From positions 1 to 5,471 of the forward strand of contig JABSQI010000130.1 in the NCBI GenBank assembly GCA_013215905.1: a stretch of 5,471 nucleotides of DNA, read 5' to 3'. A model generated the notes under the pieces. That model saw only the letters and a list, made by a program, of their open reading frames with translations, had not been told where the DNA came from and ran no database searches. Shown piece by piece: positions 1-5,310 of this stretch (position 1 is the stretch's first letter; each line of letters begins with the position of its first letter). The position numbers and the translations under genes were made by a program. The stretch comes from Legionellales bacterium. Its GTDB lineage: Bacteria; Pseudomonadota; Gammaproteobacteria; PIVX01.

Positions 1-34
1 TTTCCTCAGAAGACTTTACTTTAAATTCTTTCAT
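1..34 (-). CDS. 5' end of a gene, probably major capsid protein (cut by window edge)
   Basis: An ATG at 34-32 opens a frame that runs off the window after 11 codons (MKEFKVKSSEE). Its A is shared with the TAA stop of the prohead protease gene (TAATG), a tight overlap that suggests translational coupling. In HK97-type head modules the gene after portal and protease is normally the major capsid protein, and a lysine/glutamate-rich N terminus is common for its delta region. The capsid identity is inferred from position only, because 11 residues are too few to recognise a family. Confidence 0.55.
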   Translation of the reverse strand, partial: MKEFKVKSSEE

Positions 35-915
35 TACTTATAATTTTTTGAAAGGTTAGTAATTATATTAATTGTTTTTGATTTGTCTTCTTCGGTATCT
101 TTATTAGATGGCTGATTCAAATCAGTATCTTTTTTAGATGGCTCGATTAATTTCAAATCGGTAATTATTTGCTTCATTTGCAATATCTCCATGTTGATTA
201 ATCCACGTTGATTTTTGCTTTCCGAGAGCGATTTAAGTTGTACGTTTAATTCATCTAATCTATCAATTAGATTACTTTTTATTTTTTCGTTTGATCTTTT
301 AGATTTACTACCTATTGTAGGAGTTAGTTCATTTGCCCCATAAGATACTACACTAATTTCAAATAATTCTATTTCTTTAACTATCCAAAAGAAACCAGCC
401 TCATCTGCCTTTTCAGGGTTTAATGCTAAAGGATAGAACTCATCCCACGCTTTACGCTCTGATTCATTTGTAGAATTTAAAACTGCTTTAACTATATTTA
501 CATATCTAAACCCTATTGAATGATTATCATATAACCCCTCTTGATAATTAATTAAATCATCGTTTCCTTTTGCTGTTGTTGGTATATGACTTTCGCAATA
601 AAGACAATCCATACCATCTATATTTCTTTCTTCAATTAAATCAAACCTACCTACTACATTCTTAGTATTTAACACGTGATCAGATTGATGTTTTATTTTT
701 GCAACAGCATTAGATTTTGGTCCTCTATCATTTATAGATTTAGAAGCACAACCTAATACTAACATATCTTGGTCGCTATCAATAAAGAAATATGTATTAG
801 CAACAAACTCAACAGTTCTTTTATCTGGATCAACCTGCTTTATAGAGGTTGTACCCTCAACAGTTTTAACACCAAAATGAGTAGCCATTTTTTGTTGTAG
901 TGTTTTATTCTTCAT
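34..915 (-). CDS. HK97-type prohead (capsid maturation) protease with coiled-coil C-terminal tail
   Basis: The 293-residue product is predicted to cleave the capsid delta domain and scaffold inside the procapsid. The protease core spans roughly residues 25-202. 'KIKHQSDH' at 73-80 supplies the candidate catalytic His (H80 favoured, H76 possible). 'NHSIGF' at 131-136 holds the nucleophile S133. 'EISVVSYGAN' at 186-195 is the conserved strand that usually follows the acidic residue (E183 or E186). This layout is typical of the U35/S78-like prohead proteases. Residues about 203-293 form a charged, helical, partly coiled-coil tail with a duplicated 10-residue unit. No separate scaffold gene fits before the next gene, so the tail may act as scaffold (inference). 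The start overlaps the portal gene by 11 bp; Met10 would give a non-overlapping start at 888 and cannot be excluded. There is no clear Shine-Dalgarno site. Confidence 0.9.
   Translation of the reverse strand: MKNKTLQQKMATHFGVKTVEGTTSIKQVDPDKRTVEFVANTYFFIDSDQDMLVLGCASKSINDRGPKSNAVAKIKHQSDHVLNTKNVVGRFDLIEERNIDGMDCLYCESHIPTTAKGNDDLINYQEGLYDNHSIGFRYVNIVKAVLNSTNESERKAWDEFYPLALNPEKADEAGFFWIVKEIELFEISVVSYGANELTPTIGSKSKRSNEKIKSNLIDRLDELNVQLKSLSESKNQRGLINMEILQMKQIITDLKLIEPSKKDTDLNQPSNKDTEEDKSKTINIITNLSKNYK
95..143 (-). repeat. Two-copy direct repeat, 30-bp period, inside the protease tail
   Basis: The 19-bp stretches at 95-113 and 125-143 differ at one base and sit 30 bp apart, in frame. They encode two copies of a ten-residue unit in the protease tail, EPSKKDTDLN followed by QPSNKDTEED (residues 258-277). 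The unit is hydrophilic and looks like a flexible linker. This is a small in-frame tandem duplication, probably from slippage. Confidence 0.8.
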
Positions 916-2167
916 TTGCTTGTATATTAGTTATAATTTTCGCAGTTTCTTCATCAAAATAATAATTGTCTATAAGTAGTTTTTGCTTGCCTTCTGGTGA
1001 TATTGGCATGTTTAATATTACATTAATACCATCCATGACAATCTTATCCTTTTCAGCTTCTAATTTTTTGTCATCTTGTAAAGCCTCTATACTAGATATA
1101 TCTGGTTCTATAAAATAGTTTGAATTATCTCTTTCATTCCATCCGGGTACGTAGAATTTATTAAAATGATCTATCTCACTATGTAGCGGAGGTAGTACAC
1201 CATTAATATAAAAGTCTTTTGTATCTTGTTTAGCATTATTGTATGATGCTCCTTTTGGATCGTTAAACATTCTGGACTTAACACCGTAAACAGAACATAA
1301 ATCTCTTAACTTAATTACACCGCTCTCTAGTATCTGTAAATCTGCTGGACTCATTGCAAACTTTATAAAATCAAAGTTGCCCGAAGTAACTTTTATAGAT
1401 CCGTAATTATCTCCCCCGCCTATTTTGTTTTTAAGTGCTTTATCTAGTTGCTTACCTTCTTCTGATGTAGTTGCCCTATCTCCCTTAGAAGATAATAAAC
1501 CTATTGCTCCTTTATTCTTTATTAAAGATGCATCAGCAGTTATAATCTCATTAGAAGCTACTAACGTTCTATAAGCAGCAGATAAAGGACTCATACCCAT
1601 TACTGCATTTTCTGCTCCCGGATCTGGATTAAACTTTTTTAAGTGCATCACCTCTTCAATATCTAAATTATAATCTGTGCCGCTATAATTATACTTATAT
1701 GAAGTGGCTTGTGGTCCAGTTATTAAGTTGGTAACTTTAGGAATAATATATTGAGGTGCTAAATTCCACCTTTCAGAAAAATGTTGAAAGCCAAAAGGCT
1801 TAACCCCGTATTGTATTTCATTACCTGTTGCTAATTGATAAACTAAGGATTGATAAGTAAAAGACTTATAAGTGTTTTCATTATTAGGATTATGTACAAA
1901 GTTGTAAAAATCCCCCTCTCTTACTATCTCTTCTTCTCCATCTCTTAATACATTTTTTATTATAACTGGTATATCTGCACCTGATGAAGCTATCCTATTT
2001 ATTATTGAATAAACATGGTTATTATTCAAATAACCCTCTTCTAAATACTTCTCTATTGATTTTTCGCCTAAGCCTATATTAGATAGTAACTTAATAAATG
2101 ATTTTTCGCCATTTACATTATGGGATTTACCAGTTAGGGCTTTAAACGCTTCTGTAAGTCTTGACAT
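905..2167 (-). CDS. HK97-family phage portal protein
   Basis: At 420 residues this has the usual length for the HK97-type portal family (Phage_portal). The dodecameric portal forms the DNA entry channel at one capsid vertex and docks the terminase. Family-like segments are the early helix 'NNNHVYSIINRIASSGADIP' (48-67), the 'EEVMHLKKFNPDP' strand before the wing (171-183), 'GMSPLSAAYRTLVASNEI' (191-208) starting the long helices, 'NKGAIGLL' (218-225), and 'LRDLCSVYGV' (287-296) followed by the glycine/asparagine stretch near 304-312. The C-terminal 60 residues are acidic and helical. The gene starts with ATG in a T/A-rich stretch without a Shine-Dalgarno site, 85 bp after the large terminase gene, and overlaps the protease gene by 11 bp. 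No truncation or frameshift is seen. Confidence 0.93.
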   Translation of the reverse strand: MSRLTEAFKALTGKSHNVNGEKSFIKLLSNIGLGEKSIEKYLEEGYLNNNHVYSIINRIASSGADIPVIIKNVLRDGEEEIVREGDFYNFVHNPNNENTYKSFTYQSLVYQLATGNEIQYGVKPFGFQHFSERWNLAPQYIIPKVTNLITGPQATSYKYNYSGTDYNLDIEEVMHLKKFNPDPGAENAVMGMSPLSAAYRTLVASNEIITADASLIKNKGAIGLLSSKGDRATTSEEGKQLDKALKNKIGGGDNYGSIKVTSGNFDFIKFAMSPADLQILESGVIKLRDLCSVYGVKSRMFNDPKGASYNNAKQDTKDFYINGVLPPLHSEIDHFNKFYVPGWNERDNSNYFIEPDISSIEALQDDKKLEAEKDKIVMDGINVILNMPISPEGKQKLLIDNYYFDEETAKIITNIQANEE

Positions 2168-2252
2168 TTAAAAAAATTAGTACAATATGACTTCATATCG
2201 TGCAACAAAATATGTTACTTTACAAAAATAAATAAAATTTTTTTAATATTTA
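2168..2252 (-). promoter_or_regulatory. Intergenic leader before portal: candidate promoter and small palindrome
   Basis: This 85-bp, very AT-rich gap is the only sizeable break within the packaging/head gene run. On the minus strand it holds TATTTTTG (2230-2223), which fits the Bacteroidota -7 consensus TAnnTTTG, but no TTG lies about 19 bp upstream to serve as a -33 box. Downstream are GTAACATATTT (2218-2208), which recurs before the 152-aa gene, and a perfect palindrome ATATGA-CT-TCATAT (2185-2198), which could be an operator half-site pair or a weak hairpin. In such AT-rich DNA the -7 match alone has little weight. Confidence 0.3.
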
Positions 2253-3467
2253 CTAAGTTACCCAAAAATTATTATCTTCATTAAGTTCTTGATGTGCGTA
2301 TCTGATAGCATCAATGATGTGATTCCAATTATCAATAGGTGTATTAGATTTCTTATCATGAAAACAATAGTTATTTAATTCTCTATGGGTTTCAATATCC
2401 TGCTCCTCTGATATTATTTCTTTAACATACATTTTAGCTAATCCATTTTTAATACTGTCTGGACCTTTACGGCATTTAACAATATTAAAACCTTTAACTC
2501 TTATTTCATCTATCAATCTAGGTTCTGCTGAATCTGCTACTATTAAATCATTCTTAGTCACATTGCCATCTAAGAAGTTTATAATATCGCTTGTACTCAT
2601 TCCTTTTTTATACAGCTTTAACTTAGTATAAATCTTTTCTTTTGTTTGAGCCACTTTAACTAATGTAGTAGCATCATTAACATATCCAAAGTCCATACCG
2701 TAAATACTAGGTAATGAATCATCAAACTTTCCTATGCTCCAGTTTTCAAATACTACTCCCTCTGCTTTGTCTAGCCATCCGCCCTCTACAATATGTCTAT
2801 ACCTGTTAGGGCTTTTTAACTTCATATTGTTAAAACTCCTTAGAATATCGGGAGGAACAAACTCTAAACAATCTAAATAACTGGTATGAATATAACAGAC
2901 ATTATCTTTAATTCCGTTGTAACCTCCTTTAATTCCTTTTTCTTCAAAGAAGTTTTTGTATATCCAATGCTCTTTTGTTGTTGGATTGAGTATAAGTATT
3001 TTAATATTTGGCTCATCTGTATTTATATTCCCTCTTATTGATAGTGATACTTTTTCATAAGTATCAAAGTCTGGTATCTCTTCTGCTTCTTCTATGATTA
3101 AACAGCTAAAATCTTTTAATGATTTTAAAGATGCTGATTGAACCTTACTACCTGTTTTAAATCCTTTGAATATTATTTTTGATTCGTTTAGATTACAATC
3201 TATTCTATTTTGACTTATATTAAAATAGTTCTCATATTCTAATAGATTAATCTTTTCTTCTACTTCTGGAAAGGTACTATCTTTTGTTGATACACTTGTA
3301 TAACGTCCGTATAGTATTCTATGCTCTTTATGTATGCTTAGGTGAACTGATGCAGTACCAACTGCAAAAGACTTTTGAGAGAACCTACCACCAGTTATAA
3401 CATAAGTGTCTACTGATTCGGGTCTATCAAATAGGTGTTTGTATTTATTGCTTAGTTTAAGATCCAA
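2253..3467 (-). CDS. terL: Terminase large subunit (packaging ATPase and nuclease), TTG start
   Basis: The 404-residue packaging motor pumps DNA through the portal and cuts concatemers. ATPase motifs: Walker A GGRFSQKS (26-33), Walker B CLIIEEAEE (122-130), and the coupling motif IKILILNPTT (155-164). Nuclease motifs: first Asp in YGMDFGY (D259), second in VADSAEP (D312), third in NHIIDAIRYA (D386). The layout and the ADSAEP and NHxIDAIRY signatures suit the PBSX/Terminase_3-like group. The frame begins with TTG, placed directly after the TAG of the preceding lipoprotein gene and in the same frame. The first internal Met is residue 215, far beyond Walker A, and no ATG, GTG or other TTG precedes Walker A, so TTG is the only credible start. 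Translation probably depends on reinitiation after the upstream gene. The stop is TAG followed at once by TAA. Confidence 0.93.
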   Translation of the reverse strand: MDLKLSNKYKHLFDRPESVDTYVITGGRFSQKSFAVGTASVHLSIHKEHRILYGRYTSVSTKDSTFPEVEEKINLLEYENYFNISQNRIDCNLNESKIIFKGFKTGSKVQSASLKSLKDFSCLIIEEAEEIPDFDTYEKVSLSIRGNINTDEPNIKILILNPTTKEHWIYKNFFEEKGIKGGYNGIKDNVCYIHTSYLDCLEFVPPDILRSFNNMKLKSPNRYRHIVEGGWLDKAEGVVFENWSIGKFDDSLPSIYGMDFGYVNDATTLVKVAQTKEKIYTKLKLYKKGMSTSDIINFLDGNVTKNDLIVADSAEPRLIDEIRVKGFNIVKCRKGPDSIKNGLAKMYVKEIISEEQDIETHRELNNYCFHDKKSNTPIDNWNHIIDAIRYAHQELNEDNNFWVT

Positions 3468-3914
3468 CTAATGCTTTATAAACTCTTTAACTTGGAATGT
3501 ATCTATTAAGCCTATTCCATCTACTTCATAGTGATATATCATTAGTGTAGTGTCTGATGTTAAAACGCCCTTAAAACTTTGTTGTATAGGATTAAACGAA
3601 TCATTAAAGTAATTACTATCTACTATCGCACTAGAACCATTTAACAGTTGGTTAAAAGTTCCATTTGAATAATAAGCATTTAAACTGACAGATAGATGTG
3701 TACTAGTTTGACCTGATAATATAAATCTACGGTGTTGCGTTTCTCCTGTCATGTCGTTTATTACCCAATTATAACAATCCCAATTACCATTAAAATCATA
3801 GGTAGCCATAGTTTGAGATGGTGTAGTATTAGAGTTGCTTAGTTTTGGCTGTGGTGTTTCTTGCTTTGTACATGACAAAGTTAAAACGCTTAGTATAATA
3901 ATTAGTTTCTTCAT
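3468..3914 (-). CDS. Predicted lipoprotein encoded between the terminase subunits
   Basis: The 148-residue product has a short type II signal peptide: Lys2-Lys3, a hydrophobic core IIILSVLTL, then SC with the lipidated Cys at residue 15. The next residues, TKQE, loosely resemble the K/acidic lipoprotein surface-export signals known from Bacteroidota. A Ser/Thr/Pro/Asn linker (20-35) leads to a domain from about residue 38, starting 'YDFNGNWDCYNW', with alternating hydrophobic strands. This recalls small lipocalin-like Bacteroidota lipoproteins, but I do not recognise a named family. The start overlaps the small terminase stop by four bases (ATGA), and its TAG abuts the large terminase TTG, so it is fully embedded in the packaging operon. 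A role at the cell envelope, such as superinfection exclusion or another lysogenic-conversion effect, is a guess. Met36 could be an internal start giving a cytoplasmic form, with no specific support. Confidence 0.85.
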   Translation of the reverse strand: MKKLIIILSVLTLSCTKQETPQPKLSNSNTTPSQTMATYDFNGNWDCYNWVINDMTGETQHRRFILSGQTSTHLSVSLNAYYSNGTFNQLLNGSSAIVDSNYFNDSFNPIQQSFKGVLTSDTTLMIYHYEVDGIGLIDTFQVKEFIKH

Positions 3915-4171
3915 GCTTCTGTGAATATTATTTTAGGAATATTTAATTGTATATCTTGGTTGCTGTTTAAATCTAATTTATCTGTTGGCTTTCCTAGTAC
4001 GTAGTGCATTAATAGTTCAATAGATTTCATATTACCTTTACGTGCTTGGTCTGCACAAAGTTTAATAATTTCTTTTTTAGGTATCTCTGCAGTTATTAGT
4101 TCAATCTTTTCTTCTTCTGTTGATTTAGATTTTCTTCCTGCTCCTTTTCTTGCTCCACCATGTTTAGTCAT
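3911..4171 (-). CDS. terS: Terminase small subunit (DNA recognition)
   Basis: This is an 86-residue protein with the N-terminal basic motif GGARKGAGRK (5-14), common at the start of small terminase and related phage DNA-binding proteins. A helical segment follows, ending in 'MKSIELLMHYVLGKPTDKLD' (48-67), where 'LLxxYVLGKPxxK' is a recognisable small-terminase signature. The C-terminal tail 'IPKIIFTEA' may contact the large subunit. It would bind the packaging site and hand DNA to the large subunit. It is shorter than many small terminases (often well over 100 residues), but the frame looks intact. A 37-bp gap separates it from the upstream gene, and the next gene overlaps its TGA stop by ATGA. 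The position just before the large terminase, interrupted only by the lipoprotein gene, supports the call. Confidence 0.8.
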   Translation of the reverse strand: MTKHGGARKGAGRKSKSTEEEKIELITAEIPKKEIIKLCADQARKGNMKSIELLMHYVLGKPTDKLDLNSNQDIQLNIPKIIFTEA

Positions 4172-4196
4172 AACTTGAAATAATATGATTATTCAA

Positions 4197-4204
4197 CAAA
4201 TTTA
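4197..4204 (-). promoter_or_regulatory. Candidate Bacteroidota -7 promoter element before the small terminase
   Basis: TAAATTTG matches TAnnTTTG exactly and lies 25 bp upstream of the small terminase ATG, which would give a short leader. It is the only good match in the 37-bp gap. No TTG is seen at the expected -33 distance, and such matches arise by chance several times in DNA this AT-rich, so support is weak. Confidence 0.25.
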
Positions 4205-4208
4205 ATAA

Positions 4209-4667
4209 TTATTTTTTAATTGTTAGTTCTTCACCTGTTAAAGCGAAGTAAAGGTTTTGTAGTTGGTGGGTGTAATCGCAGTTTATTAGCTCAGTTGACT
4301 CAAAGTGCTTTTGATAAATTTGCCCATCTGATAGAATTTCTATATTGAAGTTGTTTAGGAAAAACCTTGACATTGTTCTATCTCTTAAACAAGGCACATC
4401 TTTTTCAATACATTCAAACCCAAACTTAACCAACCATTCTTCTGTTAGTGGTATTGGTTTAATCAATCCTAAACCTCCAATCAAAATGCCTGTAGTTTTT
4501 AAATGTGTTATACCTACACTATCTTCTTTAATCTGTCTTACAACGCTGATAGTTTTGCTTTCCCGTTCAGGATTATTGGGGAAACACCCATCAGTATTGT
4601 AAATAAAGTAGTTTCCTATTCTTAAATCTTTTGCTTCCATATCTATTCGTTTTAATTTGTGTAACAT
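4209..4667 (-). CDS. Conserved Bacteroidota phage-associated protein, LRIGN / HQLQNLYFALTGEEL type
   Basis: This 152-residue protein is of unknown function. From memory it matches a family that is very common in Bacteroidota phages and mobile regions, with 'KDLRIGNYF' near the start (13-21), 'IKPIPLTEEWLVKFGF' in the middle (69-84) and 'THQLQNLYFALTGEEL' at the end (133-148). No catalytic motif, signal peptide or membrane segment is visible. Two starts compete. ATG at 4667 has a good Shine-Dalgarno site, AAAGG, six bases upstream. Met10 at 4640 (MEAKDLRIGN) fits the usual start of the family but has no such site. The upstream site and the 4667 start codon lie in a predicted hairpin, listed separately, that could select between them. 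The gene precedes the small terminase by 37 bp. Confidence 0.82.
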   Translation of the reverse strand: MLHKLKRIDMEAKDLRIGNYFIYNTDGCFPNNPERESKTISVVRQIKEDSVGITHLKTTGILIGGLGLIKPIPLTEEWLVKFGFECIEKDVPCLRDRTMSRFFLNNFNIEILSDGQIYQKHFESTELINCDYTHQLQNLYFALTGEELTIKK

Positions 4668-4710
4668 AAATAACCTTTGTTTATAAGGGTTTAAGCAAAT
4701 ATGTTACACA
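4658..4710 (-). promoter_or_regulatory. Hairpin covering the ribosome binding site and first start codon of the 152-aa gene
   Basis: In the minus-strand transcript, TGTGTAACATA (4710-4700) is followed 31 bases later by its exact complement TATGTTACACA (4668-4658), an 11-bp perfect stem. The loop contains AACCCTT and AAAGGTT, which can add an inner stem of about six pairs with one bulge. The inner stem includes the AAAGG Shine-Dalgarno site (4678-4674), and the outer stem includes the ATG at 4667. If folded, both would be hidden, while the alternative start at 4640 stays free. The same repeat could instead be a pair of protein-binding operator sites. Confidence 0.5.
4674..4678 (-). promoter_or_regulatory. 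Shine-Dalgarno site AAAGG for the start at 4667
   Basis: AAAGG with a six-base spacer to ATG is the clearest Shine-Dalgarno site in the window; the other genes show none or only weak ones. It supports the 4667 start over 4640 for the 152-aa protein. Confidence 0.5.
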
Positions 4711-4729
4711 TTAGTGTTTTATATCCCGT

Positions 4730-4740
4730 TGTTAGCTGTT
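4730..4740 (-). repeat. Gene-end box A of the repeat family (AACAGCTAAC)
   Basis: Read on the minus strand, AACAGCTAACA starts one base after the stop of the 94-aa gene. It is an exact 11-bp inverted match to 4873-4883 inside that gene, and it resembles the boxes after the 76-aa gene (AACTGCTAAC) and after the partial gene (AATTGGTAAC). A convincing right-hand partner in the following gene was not found, so this element may be decayed or one-armed. Confidence 0.6.
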
Positions 4741-4741
4741 A

Positions 4742-5026
4742 TTAATTATTTTCTACAATCCATTTTTCACAATCATCTAAGCTACCTTCAAAATAAGTTT
4801 CACCCTCTTCGGGCTGTATAACCTCCCATATATTATTACCTAATTGTTCTATAGTGTATTTATCATCATAACAACAGCTAACACTATCTATAGTTAATGT
4901 TTGCCCTTTTTTAAGTGCCTCAATAACTTTTCCTTGTACTTGTCTTCCAATCTCTGATAATTCCTGATTTCTTAAATATGTTTCGACACTTTTTAAAGCA
5001 TCTATAATTTGTTCTATATCACTCAT
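4742..5026 (-). CDS. Unrecognised 94-residue acidic protein
   Basis: I do not recognise a family. Residues 1-40 (MSDIEQIIDALKSVETYLRN onward) look like one or two amphipathic helices. Residues 43-94 look like short strands followed by a closing helix: 'DKYTIEQLGNNIWEVIQP' (55-72), then 'YFEGSLDDCEKWIVENN' (78-94). The 'sL..CekWI..N' ending is common in small phage and mobile-region proteins. No signal peptide or membrane segment is present; CC at 51-52 has no visible partner motif. ATG at 5026 lacks a Shine-Dalgarno site. Residues 41-52 are encoded by the right arm of the inverted-repeat element at 4873-5081, and the TAA stop lies one base before another box of the same family. Unlike its neighbours, it therefore appears to be part of a repeat-bounded unit. 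Confidence 0.7.
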   Translation of the reverse strand: MSDIEQIIDALKSVETYLRNQELSEIGRQVQGKVIEALKKGQTLTIDSVSCCYDDKYTIEQLGNNIWEVIQPEEGETYFEGSLDDCEKWIVENN

Positions 5027-5081
5027 AATTTATCTGTATTTAGTCGGGCAAAAACTACCCATAGATTAAACGTTAGCAGTT
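4873..5081 (-). repeat. Imperfect inverted-repeat element B, attC-like
   Basis: Left arm 5081-5046 (minus) begins in the stop codon of the 76-aa gene; right arm 4906-4873 lies inside the 94-aa gene. Left arm compared with the complement of the right, in order: AACTGCTAAC / AACAGCTAAC, spacer GTTTA / ACT, ATCTAT / ATCTAT, a looser 7-base stretch with four matches, then TTTTGCCC / GTTTGCCC. That is 26 of 31 positions outside the spacer. About 139 bases lie between the arms and include the start of the 94-aa ORF. The box-spacer-box layout repeats in element C with different inner sequence, which points to conserved structure. Confidence 0.7.
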
Positions 5082-5310
5082 ATTTCACTAACTCAATAAA
5101 CCCTCCATTATCTTGTGTCAAGTATTCCTTACCATCAACCTCTAATATAGAGTATCTGTAACCGTTAACTATTCTATCTTCTTTTAGCTTTATTCTGTTA
5201 TTTGATTGTTCGTTAGTAATTGTACTTTCTTCATTTGTACAGCTCGATAAAACAACAACTGCTAACACTATGTAAATTGCATAGCTTATTTTTTTGGTTA
5301 AATTTTTCAT
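5080..5310 (-). CDS. Small predicted lipoprotein (76 aa)
   Basis: The N terminus has Lys2, Lys6 and Lys7, a hydrophobic core 'ISYAIYIVLAVVVL' (8-21), and the lipobox LSSC with lipidated Cys24, so export and lipidation are well supported. The mature part is only 53 residues: an acidic/polar start TNEEST, a linker, then 'YRYSILEVDGKEYLTQDNGG' (51-70), a short beta-rich segment resembling small Bacteroidota lipoproteins whose bodies contain 'I-VDG-EY'. I cannot assign a function; phage lipoproteins of this size often block superinfection, but that is only an analogy. ATG at 5310 has no clear Shine-Dalgarno site. Residues 9-18 of the signal peptide are encoded by the right arm of inverted-repeat element C, and the TAA stop runs into the left arm of element B. 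Confidence 0.8.
   Translation of the reverse strand: MKNLTKKISYAIYIVLAVVVLSSCTNEESTITNEQSNNRIKLKEDRIVNGYRYSILEVDGKEYLTQDNGGFIELVK

Noticed and set aside
2223..2230. TATTTTTG as a confident promoter for the portal gene
   Set aside because: It matches TAnnTTTG but has no TTG at the right distance upstream. Such 8-mers are expected several times per strand in this composition, so it is only listed as a candidate within the leader.
3468..3470. Amber (TAG) reassignment joining the lipoprotein and large terminase into one protein
   Set aside because: The large terminase itself ends in TAG followed directly by TAA, no other gene needs in-frame TAG to be sense, and a signal peptide fused to a cytoplasmic packaging motor makes little sense.
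4537..4552. Possible right arm for gene-end box A inside the 152-aa gene (CTTACAACGCTGATAG compared with CTAACAACGGGATA)
   Set aside because: Only the core matches, a base must be inserted, and the second box does not pair. In this AT-rich DNA it may be chance, so element A is reported as one-armed.
4345..4602. Plus-strand open frame of 85 codons
   Set aside because: It lies fully inside the 152-aa minus-strand gene, which has clear family motifs. It has no leader of its own, and all other genes run on the minus strand.
5046..5060. Short hairpin GGGT...GCCC after the 76-aa gene as a rho-independent terminator
   Set aside because: The stem has only four pairs including a wobble, and no run of T follows on the minus strand. 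The bases are better explained as part of the left arm of element B.
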